A DNA stretch of 64,000 nt from assembly GCF_902167145.1 (NCBI RefSeq), contig NC_050105.1:124017898-124081897 (forward strand). Direction: 5' to 3'. The notes below the pieces were generated by a model. It worked only from the letters and a program-made list of their open reading frames with translations, did no database searches and had not been told where the DNA came from. Shown here in pieces: positions 9,601-20,627 of the stretch. Every line of letters begins with the position of its first letter. The first letter of the stretch is position 1. The position numbers and the translations under genes were made by a program. The stretch is from Zea mays. Its lineage: Eukaryota; Streptophyta; Magnoliopsida; Poales; Poaceae.

Positions 9601-11209
9601 TTAATCCGGCGTTCTGAATATAAAACTTGGAAGACCCCTACCATCCTTGCCGTAAAGATAGTCAAAGCACTCCTCTAGGTAGTGCGCCGCCTTAGGACAG
9701 GAAAGAATGGCGGTGCCCCGGACGATGGCGTCCTCTGGTTCCACTCCCTTGCGGCTGTTTGGCCGCCTGCCATGAAAGTAGTCCTCGACGAGCTGACGGA
9801 GCTTGGGCATCCTCGTGCCGCCACCGACGAGGACGATCTCGTCGACCATGTCCTTGCGACTCTCGTCGCGGGGCTGGGTCAGCCACCCACTCCCCGTCCC
9901 CATCACCGCCCCGTCCACAAGTCCCATGACCCTGTCCAACAGGTCCTGGTTGAGCTCCTCCAGCTTGGCCCGTGTGAGGGGCGCCGATGACTCGATGCCG
10001 GCGACATGTATCTGCACCATCGTCTCTTCCTGGTCGCTCAATGCCTTCTTGGCGTGCTCGTAGGCCACCCTTAGCCTGCGCAGCGCCTCCGCGTCCTGCC
10101 TGATGTCCCACTGGTGCTTCTCCTTGATGAGCTCTGCCATGTAGTCGACGATCCGCGCCGTGAAGTCGTCACCTGCGATGGCATGCCAGCAAGCAAGTAC
10201 TATAGTAGTAGTACACTACAAGGTATTGATCCGTCATCGAGCTTGACTACTTGCCTCCCAAGTAGATATCATCTTGCGCCGCGATGTAGCGAGCCTCGCC
10301 ATCGATGAACTTGAAGATGGTGGCGTTGGACGTGCGGCCGCCAACACGCAAGACAAGGATAGCCTTGCCGTCACCCTGCTCCGTGTGGTGGTGATACGAC
10401 GCGGCCGCCACGATCTACCGGTCGATGGCCTTGGCGCCCCGGTGGAAGCCAGCGTCGTGCCGTCCCACATTGACGATGTCATGCCTTTCGTTGTAGTTGA
10501 GGTGACGCGGCATGGCGATGACAGCAGCCGAGAGCTCACGTCCTAGGTGAGCCTCCGCCCTGTGCTTCAGCTCAGAGACGAGGACAACGGCGAGATCCAC
10601 GGGGGAGAACTCTATGACCTGGCCACGCCGGCTTGGATGATTAAATTGCATGGCGACCGGTCCCGCCCTCTCGGAGAACTTGTACGGCGGCGAAAGCTTC
10701 ATCTCGCTCTTCCCCACATCGTCCGTGAGCTTTTGGTCGAGGAGGCGCGTGAAGCCCGAGATGGCCGTCCTAGGGCCGATGGTGGCGTGGTTCATAGCAG
10801 CCTCGCCGGAGAGGACCGTACCGTTGTCCGTGACGGCCACCCAAGAGGGCATGCAGAGCTGGTAGTACTCGTGGCTCCATGTGCGAAAGTTGTAGGCGGC
10901 GATGCACGAGTTGGTGTTGCCGAGGTGGATGGCCGCAGCTGACCCCAGCAGGAAGGGCGCAGCGCCCCAAGGTCCGCGCCAGTCGCAGTACTCCTTTGGA
11001 GCCCCTCTTCGGACCCCGAACGCCGGTGGGCCTCTTGAGATGTCGAACGCCGCCGCCACTGCAGTGCAAGATCGATTCGTCGAATGGAACTCGATCAATC
11101 ATAGTCAAAAAAGCTAATAAGAAAAAGAATTACATACATACATACCCATGACCGCCATGAGTAGTGGTACAAGGCTCACTAGAAGACGACGCCCCATCAT
11201 GGTGTCCAT
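9601..11209 (-). pseudogene. ER-type HSP70 relative, ATPase half only, in-frame stop
   Basis: Three exons: 11146-11209, 10255-11058 and 9601-10172, together 480 codons with the stop (typical HSP70 about 650 aa). Exon 1 encodes an ER-type signal peptide (LLVSLVPLLMAVMG). HSP70 signature 1 survives as IHLGNTNS near residue 65, where the family has DLGTTNS. Signature 2 is degenerate (RVGGRTSNATIF). Signature 3, IVLVGGGTRMPKL, is intact near residue 401. The substrate-binding domain is absent: the frame stops shortly after the ATPase domain. Intron 2 is a GC-AG intron with the consensus donor AG/GCAAGT (10249-10254). A TAG at 10415-10417 (codon 236) interrupts the otherwise open frame. With Asp changed to His in the phosphate loop, even a full-length product would probably not bind ATP normally. 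HSP70 affiliation is clear; being a dead gene is likely but not proven. Confidence 0.8.
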
Positions 11210-12156
11210 ATATACTGACGGAGAAAAGATGCTTAGCGATGGCAAAAGGCAAATTAATCAGGATCGTAACCCAACTAACTATTTATGTGTTTCTAGTCAA
11301 AAGTGTGGTAAAAACCGTATTAGATTACAGCCACAATTGATGCTTTCTACCGAACGATACAAGATCTTGATTTGTTACTGAATTATTCTAGTAATAGAGT
11401 AACCATTTACTATCAAAACATTCCTCTCAATTGTTAGGAATAAAACAAAGAATTACGTTATTATATTGACATTGTCCTCACCACTGAATTATTCTAGTAA
11501 TACAAATGTTTTAGTTTATTAACTCCGTACGTGTCTACAAACAGAGAAAAATGGGATTGTTGTAGTAGAAAACAAAAGAAAATCACAGTCCCAAATGTTT
11601 GAGACGGATCAGCACTTCTCGCGACTGCGCTTCGTTCGCTTCTCAGACAGTGATTCGGCCGATGGGGGCTTCGACGCCGCCATTCAGCAGCTGACTTGCT
11701 CCGCCATGGATGACGACGCGCAACATTTCTTTCCAAAACCGTAGCCGACAAAAATCAGATAGAAGATGATGATAGCTAGTACCTCTGCGAAGGAGCGAGA
11801 TGAAGGGGGATAGAGGCGCTCAACCAGGGACCGCAAACGTCGTCGCTGCTGTCATGTGGAGTGGAATGCTGAACAGTCATCCTTTTATATAGGGAAGAAG
11901 GAACGATTGGATGAGAGGTCAGGGTGACGTGGACACCCGTCAGGAGATGCGGGAGCCAAAACATGTCACCGGCCAACGTGTGTCTGTCGGATCTCATCAA
12001 CGCACATCAATGTCCGTCGGATGCTCTTCTTTCCACTCTAAGACAAAACAGATAGGTATGGAATCGTCCTACCATGTAGCCTGGCCCATCTACTGCGATA
12101 TAGCTTGGCCCGCGTGACCGGCAGCCGAGCAGGGGGCACGTCAAGAAGGGGGAAGC
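11210..12156. other. no gene recognised
   Basis: Upstream region of the HSP70-like gene followed by AT-rich and then mixed sequence. A minus-strand frame near 11630-11710 (MAASKPPSAESLSEK) is short and ends in a stop. Frames 11776-12000 and 11911-12117 show no domain. The promoter of the HSP70-like gene presumably lies immediately right of 11209, but no TATA box was identified with confidence. Confidence 0.35.
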
Positions 12157-12822
12157 GTGGACTGGACCCGCGGTTGTCGCCACGTTCCCGATCGTGTCGT
12201 ACAGGGAGGTCGTGGAGCACAAGGTCGGCAAGGGGTGCTGGAGTGCGCGGTGTGCCTCACGGCGTTCGAGGACGAGTGGACGACAATGACCACCGCCTAC
12301 TGCCGCACTGCTCCCACCGTCCCACGCGTTCCACCCCGAGTGCATCGACCCCTGGCTGCAGTCGCGGGCCACGTGCCTGCTCTGCCGCGCCAAGGTACCG
12401 GTGCTGGTGCCGCCGGTGGCGCTAGCGCCGTGCTAGCCTTCGCGGCTGCCGGAGGCCGTGGCGGTACCGGTGTTGGACGACGAGTTGGAGGAGGACAGCG
12501 ACAAGGAGGACGATAGGAAGGAGGAGGCCATCGAGCTGGAGATGCTGCGCAGGGCGCGGCGGGCCGCCACACGCTCTTTGCGGCGGCGGCCGGCGGCAAC
12601 GCGAAGGAGGAGGGCGACCACGAGAGGTTCACGTTGCGACTGCCGGAGCAAGTGTGGGATCAGGTGCTCTGGTCTCGCCGCCTGTGCCACGCCACTAGCC
12701 TCGTCAACCTCTCGGACATGTGCTCCGAGTCCGAGGAGGGGAGCTCCCGAGGTGGACGGCGTGTAGCAGGAGCAGGAAGCGTCGGCAACGGCGGGAGCAG
12801 CCACAGCGGGCGCCGATGGTAG
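12157..12822 (+). pseudogene. RING-H2 (ATL-type) E3 ubiquitin ligase pseudogene
   Basis: Family landmarks appear in the right order but in different frames: LDP, then VVATFPIVSYREVV, then LECAVCLTAFEDE, then HAFHPECIDPWLQSRATC and LLCRAK, then an acidic stretch, and finally ERFTLRLPEQVWDQV and SLVNLSDMCSESEEG ending at TAG (12820-12822). ATL proteins are membrane-anchored E3 ligases whose RING-H2 (C-x2-C ... H-x2-H ... C-x2-C) binds E2 enzymes. The N-terminal membrane segment was not found. At least three frame changes and an in-frame stop shortly after the RING make this a relic. Confidence 0.75.
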
Positions 12823-13239
12823 TCGTTCCTGGCCAGGACGGTCTCTTGGGCGCGAGGCGGCGACGGCTCGGTGCAGAAAGGGTGGGATGGGTCTACAAGG
12901 CGGGGAAGGGATGACTGCGAGTCCAGCGAGAAGGGCGCGGCCTCGGCGCTACCTGCGGGCCAGTCGTGATTGAGATGTACTGTTGGCGGCGGCGCCACCG
13001 CGCCCGGAATGCCGTGTTTACGAGTTGTGTGCTTTCCCTTTTCCGTTACGTATTTGTTTATTGTTAGGAATATTACGTGATTGTGGCCTGATTTCCGCTA
13101 AGCTTTATTTTACTTTTGCAAAGCTCGATTCGTTTAATCCGTAGATTTAGCGGGACTGACAACGGACGACGAGAGAAGGGATTAAAAGAACCACGGGGAT
13201 TCTCACTTCTCTTTGATTTTGAGACGGTAGCCTCTCTTT
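12823..13239. other. 3' flank of RING relic, nothing else recognised
   Basis: GC-rich to about 13010, then AT-rich, with no domain in short frames on either strand. The LINE begins at about 13240 with a short T-run. Confidence 0.35.
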
Positions 13240-13269
13240 TTTTCGACGGAGACCCTCCATTTCTATTAT

Positions 13270-16200
13270 TTGCATAACAAAAATATAACCGTATGCACAA
13301 ACAATGCCAATATCCTTTGCATCATTCAAGTTATGTTCAAGCCAAATCCAACACTGATTCAGGTTCCTAGGAACAAATTTTGAATTAAAACATTTAGCAA
13401 TAACTTCCCACACAGATTTGGCAGTATGACAGGTGAAAAAGAGATGAGTAGTCGATTCAAAATAATCGCAGAAATCGCACGAGGTATCTCCATTCCAATT
13501 CCTCTTCACCATATTCTCTTTGGTTAGTAACACATTATTTTCAAGTAACCACATGAAAATTTTGATTTTCGGAGGAAATTTCCCTTTCCAAATATGTTTC
13601 AAGTACGGGCCATGTGTAATACTAGTAAGATTATCATATAAAGTCTTCACATAAAATTCTTTTGTTTTACCCCATTTCCAGGAGACACAGTCTCCTAATT
13701 CTTGAAACTCAAAAGCCTGAAATTTATCCATGATTTTATCCCAATTACTTTTGTTATCATCACTCAACCATCTTCTAAAGTCAAGTTGGCCATCCCTCTC
13801 CCTAACAGTCTGAACGAGAAGATATTTATCATTACACACGTCATACAGGTCTGGTTCAGACATAGCCAGAGGAATCTCATCGATCCAAGGATCCTCCCAA
13901 AATCTAGTTTTGTCACCCGATCGAGTAATAACCTGTCTCCCAATGGCATAGTACATTATGATTTTCAACAGGTCATGCCACACATGAAAATCAAAAGTCT
14001 TGGGGCCAACATTCATAATGTTGTCTCTGTGAATATACTTCTTGTTCATAATCTCTTGCAAAGTTCTTTTTTCATATTCAAGCTTCCACTGCCGTTTGCA
14101 CATTAAACAAATATTCATCACTCTCAAATCCTTGATTCCAAGCCCAACTTTTTCTGTTAGCACAGACTCTATCCCACTTAATAAGGTGGTATTTTTTTCC
14201 TATCTCCCCACCTTGCCAAAGAATTTTTTCTTTTAATGTCCAATTTTTTGATAGTGGTGCTACGAAGAAGATACATCGACATATGATAAATTGGGGAATT
14301 GGATAAACAAGCGTTAATCAAAGTAATCCTCCCAGCCATGGATAGAGAGCTCCCCTTCCAGCTATCAAGCCTTTTTATGAAACTTATCTTCCAGTCTTAT
14401 CCAATCTGCAATTCGCAGGCGGAAAGGACTAAGAGGAACCCCAACATCATTGGGAAAGTAACCATTTGACAATCAAAGAGGTTAGCATATTGCATTTTAA
14501 TATCATCGTCCCCATGATCACAAAAATTTCACTTTTCATAAAGTTGATCTTCAAACCTACCATCATTTCATAAATGTACAGAAGCATTTTTAGATTTCTA
14601 GCTTTGGAAAGATCATTTTCCATAAAAATGATAGTATCATCAGCATATTGCAATAAGATAACCTCATTGGAGATCAAATGTCTACCCAAGCCATTCAAAA
14701 CACCATGTTCACAGGCTTTGTCCATCATTCTAGCAAGACTATCAGCCACAAAATTAAAAAGAATAGGCGAAAGTGGGTCTCCCTGTCTCACACCTTTGTA
14801 ACTTTTAATGTATTTACCAATTTGATTATTTATTCTCACACTAACAATGCCACCACGACCACCATATGCATCCACATCAACCATTTGTTACTGAAACCCC
14901 TATTTTGAAGGCAAAGGAATAAAAAATCCCAGTTGACTTTGTCATAAGCCTTCTCAAAATCCAACTTTAGAATAATACCAGTCTCTTTCCTTTTTTTAGT
15001 CTCATGCATGATCTCATGGAGAATCATAACACCGGTCATTATATTTCTGCATTTGATAAAAGTAGTATGATGCTCACTAATCAATTTATGAGCATAAGGT
15101 TCGATTCTTATGGTTAAGACCTTAGTAATCAACTTATAGATGTAATTTAGAAGGCAAATGTGTCTGTATTGCTGAATTTTGGTAGCCTCTTTACTCTTAG
15201 GAAGCAGAGTGATGATGCCATAATTAATTCTACTAACATCCAAATGTCCAACATGAAAATCATGAAAGAGATTGACAATATCTTCTTTAACAATGTCCCA
15301 ACAGACTTGATAGAACTCAGCAGGAATGCTGTTAGGACCAGCATCTTTATTTTTTTCCATCTGAAAGAGTGCCTCTTTGATTTCCTTTTCAGAGAAATTA
15401 TCACAGAGCACATTATTGTCTAGCTCATTCAGCTGCCCAAGTCCATCCCAAACCTCCTTATCAACTTGAAACATATTTCCAGGAGCGAGACCAAACAGTT
15501 CCAAATAGTACTTAGTAGCATGTAGCAAAATGTTCTCATCCCCAAAGATTTTTTTATTTCCTTCTTCAAGAAAAATTATATTGTTTTTCCTTTTTCTTCC
15601 ATTCGCAATACGATGGAAATAATCATAATCATTATTTCCATCACCCTGGAAAAGCCAATTGTCATGAGCTCTTTGCTTCCAGAATGGCTCTTTCTCATCA
15701 AGCATCATCAAATTTTCTGTCATAAGATAACATCTATACTCAATCTATTCATTATTCAGTGGATCAGATTCTTCATTTTCTTCCAATTTTTTCAACTCAT
15801 AAGTAATTTGATCCCTTCTTTTCTTTTTCACACCTTTAAGATTCCAATCCCAACCTTTATGATATTGCTTACACAACTTCAATTTTTGCTGGATCTTATC
15901 CAAAGTGCTTTTAGCCCTACAAGGCTTATTCCAAATTCTCCCAATAATTTGCTTAAAATCTGGATGCTTTAACCAACTAATCTCAAAAACAAATGAGGGC
16001 TGGGGTTTTTTAACCAGATTTTCAGAGTCAACAACAAGTGGATTATGATCTGATAAATTTCTAGGATGTTTCTTAATTTTTATAAGAGGAAAGATATTTT
16101 TCCAGCTTCTACTCATCAGGGCCCTATCCAACTTAACCAAAGTGGGTATTTCGTGATTATTAGACCAAGTAAATACCCTAGCAACCATGTGGATTTCCAC

Positions 16201-16718
16201 CAAATTGTGCTTACAAATCAAGTCATTAAAAAGACCAGAATGTTTGTGTAAGGTGTGATCTCTATTTTTCATACGAGAACCGGATGATATTAAAATCTCC
16301 TCCCACAATGTATGGTTCCCTGCAGTTCTCACTGAATTCATCAAGCTCTTTCAAAATATATATCTTTGTACCTCTCCTGAGCAGGACCATAGATCACCAT
16401 AAGATTCCATTTACAAAGGAGGGTTTTATCCTAGTAATTCACCTAAAGAATATGCTTTCCTTTATTAAAAGATCCCACATCCAGATCATCAATCCTAGAG
16501 CCCACAAGAATGCCTCCCGGTTTTCCTTTAGCAGGAGACCAGAGCCACAAATATTCCCCTGAAGGATCCAGCTTCCTTGTGATGAAATCATCACAATCCC
16601 CAATCATAGTTTCTTGAAGGCCAATAAACTGGAATTTAAATTGACTAATCATGTGTCTCATAAGAGGAGCAACCCCTTTCTTCCTGATACCTCTACAATT
16701 CCAAAGGAGGCCTTTCAT
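13270..16718 (-). pseudogene. LINE ORF2: endonuclease, reverse transcriptase, zf-RVT
   Basis: The endonuclease begins MKGLLWNCRGIRKKG (16718) with FIGLQET, and continues after a frame break near 16440 with NHEIPTLVKLDRAL and SDHNPLVV (16344-15745). The reverse transcriptase lies at 15723-14447: KDAGPNSIPAEFYQ, LDFEKAYDKVNW, GVRQGDPLSPILF and the catalytic QYADDTIIF (about 14640-14670). The C-terminal zf-RVT region (14163-13270) has IWKGKFPPKIKIFMWLL and a Cys/His cluster around CDFCDYFESTTHLFFTC. ORF2 nicks target DNA and primes reverse transcription. Breaks lie near 16440, 15730, 14860 and 14170-14440. Confidence 0.85.
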
Positions 16719-16948
16719 TTGGAACCATTTTTATTTGAGTTGTTGTCATCCACACTTTTCGGGATTTTCCCAGTGCTTCTGACTTTTTTCTTTGGGCCAA
16801 GATTTTCTTGTGTCCTTCCTCTATACCCTTTCTTAATTCCTTTTATATTTTTCTTTTTTTCTTTTTGGATTGGACTAAAATGAAGTCATTTGTTTCAGAT
16901 TCTTCATGGTCTTGAATCTCCGTAAATTCGTCATTTTATCTAGTCACA

Positions 16949-17704
16949 TTATTTTCCTGTTTTTCTGCATAATCTCATTTTTTTCTGGACCAAGCATTGT
17001 CTTGCCAACTCCATCTCTTTTAGTAAATCAATATATTTCATATTCTGATTATTCATATTAACCCCCATTTTCTTACTGATATCAATAAGTTCAACAGAAG
17101 ATAAACAAGAAAACTTGGATTTGGGAATATGAGTGTTACCTTCCAAATTTCTTTTCACAACCATTCTTCTGTTCTTCTCTTCAATTATAACGCTCATATC
17201 TTTTTTAAGTCTCTCACTGACGCTTCTCACCGGAATGGGTCAAGGCATAGATTTCTGCGTAACTTCATGATTCATAGTGTCATATGCTTTCTTTCTTTGA
17301 TCTAAAAAGTCATCACCTTCCTCTTGTGAAGCATTCAGAATCATACTGCCATGAGTACCAAATGCAAACTCTTCAGAGTTTTCCACTTCCTTATCAATGG
17401 GCTCTAATTCTTCAATAATGACAGAACATTTTGAAGATTTTGTCTGATTCATACTCCCGGAGTTAAGATTGTTTGTGGATTTGGTCTATAGATTCCACAT
17501 ATTATGGCTGTTGGATCCAGACCCACCCTTTTTTGTTGCCTTGAGGTCCTCTCCAAGGAGGTCACTATCATCATCATCCTCACTATCAGTTACATGCACT
17601 TTGTTCTTCTCGTCACCAGAGCAACTAGAATAAGCTTTGCTAGCTTTAATATCATTATCTCCAACCTCTTTTCCCTTGCTTTTACTTTTGTCAAGCCCTC
17701 TCAT
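16949..17704 (-). pseudogene. C-terminal, charged part of LINE ORF1, fragmented
   Basis: Three short consecutive minus frames (17486-17704, 17240-17452, 16949-17230) are rich in Asp/Glu/Lys/Ser. They lie between the DUF4283-like/zinc-knuckle part and ORF2, where plant L1 ORF1 proteins have a long disordered tail. They are best read as the decayed tail rather than separate genes. Confidence 0.5.
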
Positions 17705-17901
17705 CTGATAGGTAAAGCTTTGAGTATTTTTACTAAAATCATCCTGCTGCTTAATGTTTCCATCATCAAGATTCCCGAAATCTACTTTCTTCTCCTTCTA
17801 CATTTTACCTTCATATTTGGATCTTTTCGCAGCTTTCTGGTATGAGTCATCAACTCTAATACCTGCTTCTATATTTTGTTCGTCCTCTTTAGAATGAATT
17901 T

Positions 17902-19029
17902 CTATTTCAAAGAGAAATCATATAAGAACAATCCAAGAGAACTTTTCACAGCTCTAGGAATAGCAGTGACATCCCTACAAGCAATTCTAGCTCTCACATA
18001 TTCATTTCTGAGTCCGGTTCTTTCATCAATTTCAACCACTTTACCCACGAGACCACCAACTTTTGCAATTGTCACCGGAGATCTTTGCTCCATTGGAATG
18101 CCACTTATCCTGAACCACCCTTTTTGCAAGCAGCCTTTAGCATTAAACGCAGGGGTCCAAGGATTAATCGTGATCTGATCTTTAGCTGTTCTCATGCCCA
18201 AGGGTCTGAAGTAGCCAAGATCCCCTATCATTTTAGGATCTAGAAATCTCATGACAAACTTATTATCCCCCATAGATCTAGCAGACCATCTCCATAGATT
18301 TTTGCCTAGCATGCTCATGAATTCCAACTCAATCTGTTTTTCCCCAACTTTCCCTTGGACAACCGTGATAATAGCAGTGCTTGACTTTTCTTTGATCATC
18401 CTATTATCCACTTTTTCTTTAATATAGAAAAAACTTTGATCCTCAACTTGTGCAGCACAAAGTTCTAGACCAAAGTTCCATGGTAAGCATTTTTTGCAGT
18501 CAAACACGACATGATCATCACAACCACAAATATCACATGGAAAGCGATGTCTACAATCCTTAGTACGATGGTTCTTAAAATGACAGAAAGCACATCTGAT
18601 TCTATCCAAGTTAAAATTACGGATTACCTCTTTTTTCATGTGAGATTCTTTGGGACCATCTTCCTCCATAGGATGGGGGTTACCTTTCCAATTGCCTTCA
18701 CTTTTTTCTTCGGATCTGTCCGCTTGAACTTCCCACGGAGATGGGTTACCTTGATTCAAGGTTTCACCCTTCGCCCCAACGTCCGCCTTCTCAGTATTGC
18801 GACCTCCTTTTTGATTTTGCATGGCTCCATCCTCGACTCTCCTCCAAACGTGTTCGCGTCCAAATCCGCGGCCAAATCCACGCGCAGCGCCGCGATGACC
18901 CAATCCTCGTGGTTGCATCTTAACAACAAAGACTGGAGCATGCCTCACTTTCACCACACTCGCATAAGACTTCTGAGATCTCCCCCAGAAATGCCAACAA
19001 ATCTCTCGATTTGTGGTTTCGGTGCGCAC
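17902..19029 (-). pseudogene. LINE ORF1: RNA-binding protein with zinc knuckle
   Basis: A 375-codon frame. Its N-terminal part includes KSYASVVKVRHAPVF, a typical plant LINE ORF1 beginning. The middle carries a domain resembling DUF4283 (region around RISGIPMEQRSPVTIAKVGG) and a CCHC-like cluster (CAFCHFKNHRTKDC, CDICGCDDHVVFDC). ORF1 proteins coat the element RNA. The start codon is uncertain because the 5' part was separated by the LTR insertion. The frame also stops early near 17902, and further fragments at 16949-17704 look like its C-terminal continuation in other frames. Confidence 0.7.
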
Positions 19030-19163
19030 AACGGAGAGGATTTGGGGTTCTGTGATTTAGGGTTTGGGAGGCATCGAGAATGCGCTGATTCGGCGTTCGC
19101 AGTCCTCAATATCCCTGATTCAGGTATTTTCCCCAAGGCCACTTAGCTTCATCATTTTTTATC

Positions 19164-19168
19164 AACCT
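19164..19168. repeat. TSD AACCT (left) of the solo LTR
   Basis: AACCT immediately precedes TGAGAGCACC and is repeated at 37832-37836 immediately after the LTR end CCCTTTCA. A 5-bp direct duplication is the expected footprint of LTR-element integration. Confidence 0.85.
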
Positions 19169-19325
19169 TGAGAGCACCTAGAGGGGGGTGAATAGGTGAT
19201 CCTGTAAAAACTTAAAACTTGTAGCCACAAAACTTGATGAAGTGTTAGCACAATAGAATCAAGTGGCTAAGAACCGAGCTCTTGTGAAACACAATAGTCA
19301 CAAAGAAAACAAGCACAAGAGACAC
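19169..19325 (-). mobile_element. solo LTR (Sirevirus, Opie-like), left piece
   Basis: Begins TGAGAGCACCTAGAGGGGGG, the reverse complement of the usual Sirevirus LTR end (CCCCCCTCTAGG). It is cut at 19321-19325 by insertion of the 19326-36759 element and resumes at 36765. Joined, it is about 1.22 kb, flanked by AACCT. There is no internal region, so it is a solo LTR produced by LTR-LTR recombination. The Opie affiliation is from memory of LTR starts and is tentative. Confidence 0.8.
19321..19325. repeat. TSD GACAC (left)
   Basis: GACAC precedes the LTR start TGAAAGGG and recurs at 36760-36764 after the 3' LTR end CGACTTTCA. Confidence 0.9.
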
Positions 19326-20582
19326 TGAAAGGGAATTAGGCTTACACCTATTTCCTAAGTGATTTTGGTGGTTGAATTGCCCAACACAAATAAATTGGAC
19401 TAACTAGTTTGCTCTAGTGTATAAGTAATACAGGTTCTAAAGGTTCACTCTTAGCCAATAAAAAGACCAAGTATTGGGTTCAACAAAAGAGCAAAGGGAC
19501 AACCGAAGGCACCTCTGGTCTGGCGCACCGGACTGTCCGGTGTGCCACCGGACAGTGTCCGGTGCACCAGAGGACTCCAAGTCAAACTCGTCACCTTCGG
19601 GAAAATCCAGAGGCGCTCCGCTATAATTCACCGGTGCTCCAAGGAACGGCGCCTCAGGAACTCGCCAGCTTCGGGAATTCGCAACGGCTAGTTCGCTATA
19701 ATTCACCGGACATGTCCGGTGTGACAACGGAGCAACGGATATTTCAGCGCCAACGGCTACCTGCAGCGCAGTAAATGCGCGCCAGCACGCGCAGAAGTCA
19801 GGCACGCCCATACTGGCGCACCGGACACTCTACAGTGCATGTCCGGTGCGCCACCGGACATCCAGGCGGGCCCAGAAGACAGAGCTCCAACGGTCGGAAC
19901 CCAACGGTTTTGGTGACGTGGCTGGCGCACCGGACATGTCCGGTGTGCACCGGACTGTCCGGTGCACCATACGACAGTCAGCCCCACCAAACAGCTAGTT
20001 TGGTGGTTGGGGCTATAAATACCCCCAACCACCCACCATTCATTGCATCCAAGTTTTCCACCTCCCAACTACTTACAAGAGCTAGGCATTCAATTCTAGA
20101 CACACCCAAGTGATCAAATCCTCTCCCAACTCCACAAAAGCATTAGTGACTAGTGAGAGTGATTTGCCGTGTTCTTTTGAGCTCTTGTGCTTGGATCGCT
20201 TGTTTTCTTTCTCATTCTTTCTTGCAATCAAACTCACTTGTAATTGAGGCAAGAGACACTAATCTTGTGGTGGTCCTTGTAGGAACTTTGTGTTCCAAGT
20301 GATTGACAAGAAAAGTTCATCCGGTCCAAGGGATTGTTTGAGAGAGGGAAAGGGTTGAAAGAGACCCGGTCTTTGTGACCACCTCAACGGGGAGTAGGTT
20401 TGCAAGAACCGAACCTCGGTAAAACAAATCCACGTGTCTCACTCCTTATTCGCTTGCGATTTGTTTTGCACCCTCTCTCGCGGACTCAATTATATTTCTA
20501 ACTCTAACCCGGCTTGTAGTTGTGATTATTTTTGAGAATTTCAGTTTCGCCCTATTCACCCCCCCCCTCTAGGCGACTTTCA
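19326..20582 (+). repeat. 5' LTR of the Sirevirus-type element
   Basis: Starts TGAAAGGGAATTAGG and ends CGACTTTCA. It carries a cluster of CACCGGAC...GTCCGGTG palindromes between about 19520 and 19970. A likely core promoter GGCTATAAATACCCCC lies at about 20010-20025, directly downstream of the palindrome cluster. The position of the TATA box relative to the palindromes fits the idea that they are cis-regulatory. Confidence 0.9.
20012..20021 (+). promoter_or_regulatory. TATA box of the 5' LTR
   Basis: CTATAAATAC in the 5' LTR, with an identical copy in the 3' LTR near 36193. This is a canonical plant TATA motif, about 560 bp upstream of the LTR end, so transcription would start within the LTR as required. 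Confidence 0.6.
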
Positions 20583-20584
20583 AT

Positions 20585-20596
20585 TGGTATCAGAGC
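20585..20596 (+). other. primer binding site (initiator tRNA-Met)
   Basis: TGGTATCAGAGC starts two bases after the 5' LTR and is complementary to the 3' end of plant initiator tRNA-Met, the usual primer of copia elements. Confidence 0.9.
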
Positions 20597-20627
20597 CCGG
20601 TGCTTCATTAGAGCCTAACCGCTCGAA

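Larger units (their letters stand above)
13240..19163 (-). mobile_element. L1-type LINE (non-LTR retrotransposon), main part
   Basis: On the minus strand the order is ORF1 (zinc-knuckle protein), endonuclease, reverse transcriptase and a C-terminal zf-RVT region, then a short A-run read as TTTTTTT at about 13240-13247 on plus. This is the standard plant L1 arrangement. The 5' end is separated by the LTR insertion at 19164 and resumes at 37837. Frameshifts and stops in both ORFs make it inactive. No target-site duplication could be found around the ends. Confidence 0.85.

Noticed and set aside
19500..19980. Regularly recurring short palindromes resembling a CRISPR-like repeat/spacer array
   Set aside because: They lie in LTRs, are unevenly spaced, vary in sequence and occur in all LTR copies; this is the Sirevirus palindrome module in a plant genome.
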